DNA of 64,000 bases from contig OY997647.1 of assembly GCA_963921795.1 (NCBI GenBank), forward strand, positions 52,681,646-52,745,645. The letters run 5' to 3'. The first letter of the stretch is position 1. Every line of letters starts with the position of its first letter. The DNA comes from Nannobrachium achirus. Lineage: Eukaryota > Chordata > Actinopteri > Myctophiformes > Myctophidae. Of the stretch, positions 63,675 through 64,000 are shown piece by piece. The translations under genes and the position numbers were made by a program. The notes beneath the pieces are model-generated. The model was not told where the DNA came from and did no database searches. It saw nothing but the letters and a program-made list of their open reading frames with translations.

Positions 63675-64000
63675 CAGGGGTCTTCAATGTTTTCAGGCCA
63701 AGGACCCCTTAGTTGACACAGAGAGAGATGAAGCAGGGACCCCCACAACCTGTTCATAGATTCCATATAGTTTCACCGTTTAGTCATCAGTGTATTTTGG
63801 ATACATGTCAATTTGTGTTTTCAGATATAGGCTATTTAACCACTTGAACCGTCAATACTTAATGAACGTGACCTTAGTTTCACTCTGTACTTAGTCTGCT
63901 CTTTTTCCCATCTACACTAAACCCCTTTGCCTAAAATAGCAGATCTACAAGCTCACAACGGCGTTGTGAGCTTGTAGATCTGCTATTTCTGTCTAATGTT
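63675..64000 (+). mobile_element. Family F hAT-like element (copy 3), cut by the window end
   Basis: Starts CAGGGGTCTTCAATGTTTTC and matches 47156 and 54722 block by block. A near-full hairpin module is at 63935-63990. The right end lies beyond the window. Confidence 0.78.

Overview
The window reads as a gene-poor, transposon-saturated stretch of a teleost fish genome. The grounds are tRNA-derived SINEs with the teleost-style core, very long TG/CA microsatellites, many non-autonomous hAT and TTAA-site elements, a DIRS element, a fish-type LINE fragment and a Ty3/gypsy LTR element. The species cannot be fixed from the sequence. No intact ordinary host gene was found.

Layout: 1-3589 is a young Ty3/gypsy-like LTR element whose internal region carries an open 499-codon frame: a spliced, elavl2-like (ELAV/Hu) three-RRM protein joined in frame to the C-terminal tail of an integrase. 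3590-9917 holds microsatellites, hAT MITEs and a SINE with a hAT MITE inside. 9918-16813 is a small inverted-repeat element (family C) split by a 6.6 kb broken DIRS element. 17450-24700 and 29092-39059 hold many copies of a two-hairpin MITE (family A) between dinucleotide tracts. 25546-28730 is a composite repeat with about thirty CArG-like CCATATATGG boxes. 39317-45006 is a 5.7 kb foldback transposon with nearly identical 2.1 kb arms around a captured C2H2 zinc-finger terminal exon. 45735-46380 looks like unique, possibly conserved non-coding DNA. 52100-54595 and 56385-62045 are two diverged copies of one segment, each showing the empty sites of elements inserted in the other. The right end holds further MITEs; one runs off the window.

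Two system-level signals stand out. First, two different mobile elements have each captured a host nucleic-acid-binding gene: elavl2 through RNA, and a zinc-finger exon through DNA. Second, a perfect or near-perfect palindrome of about 50-80 bp (arm core AGATCTACAAGCTC) recurs over 40 times inside at least seven MITE families with unrelated ends, which suggests a separable module carried by, or parasitic on, other transposons.

Family letters used below: A = two-hairpin core, with hAT-type (CAGGGGYGTC) or TTAA-site ends; B = hAT MITE with CAGGSACGTGCA ends; C = element with TATCGTCGTTGTCGGG ends; D = CAGTGGTGGAAAAAGTACT-type element; E = CArG-box composite; F = CAGGGGTCTTCAA-type element.
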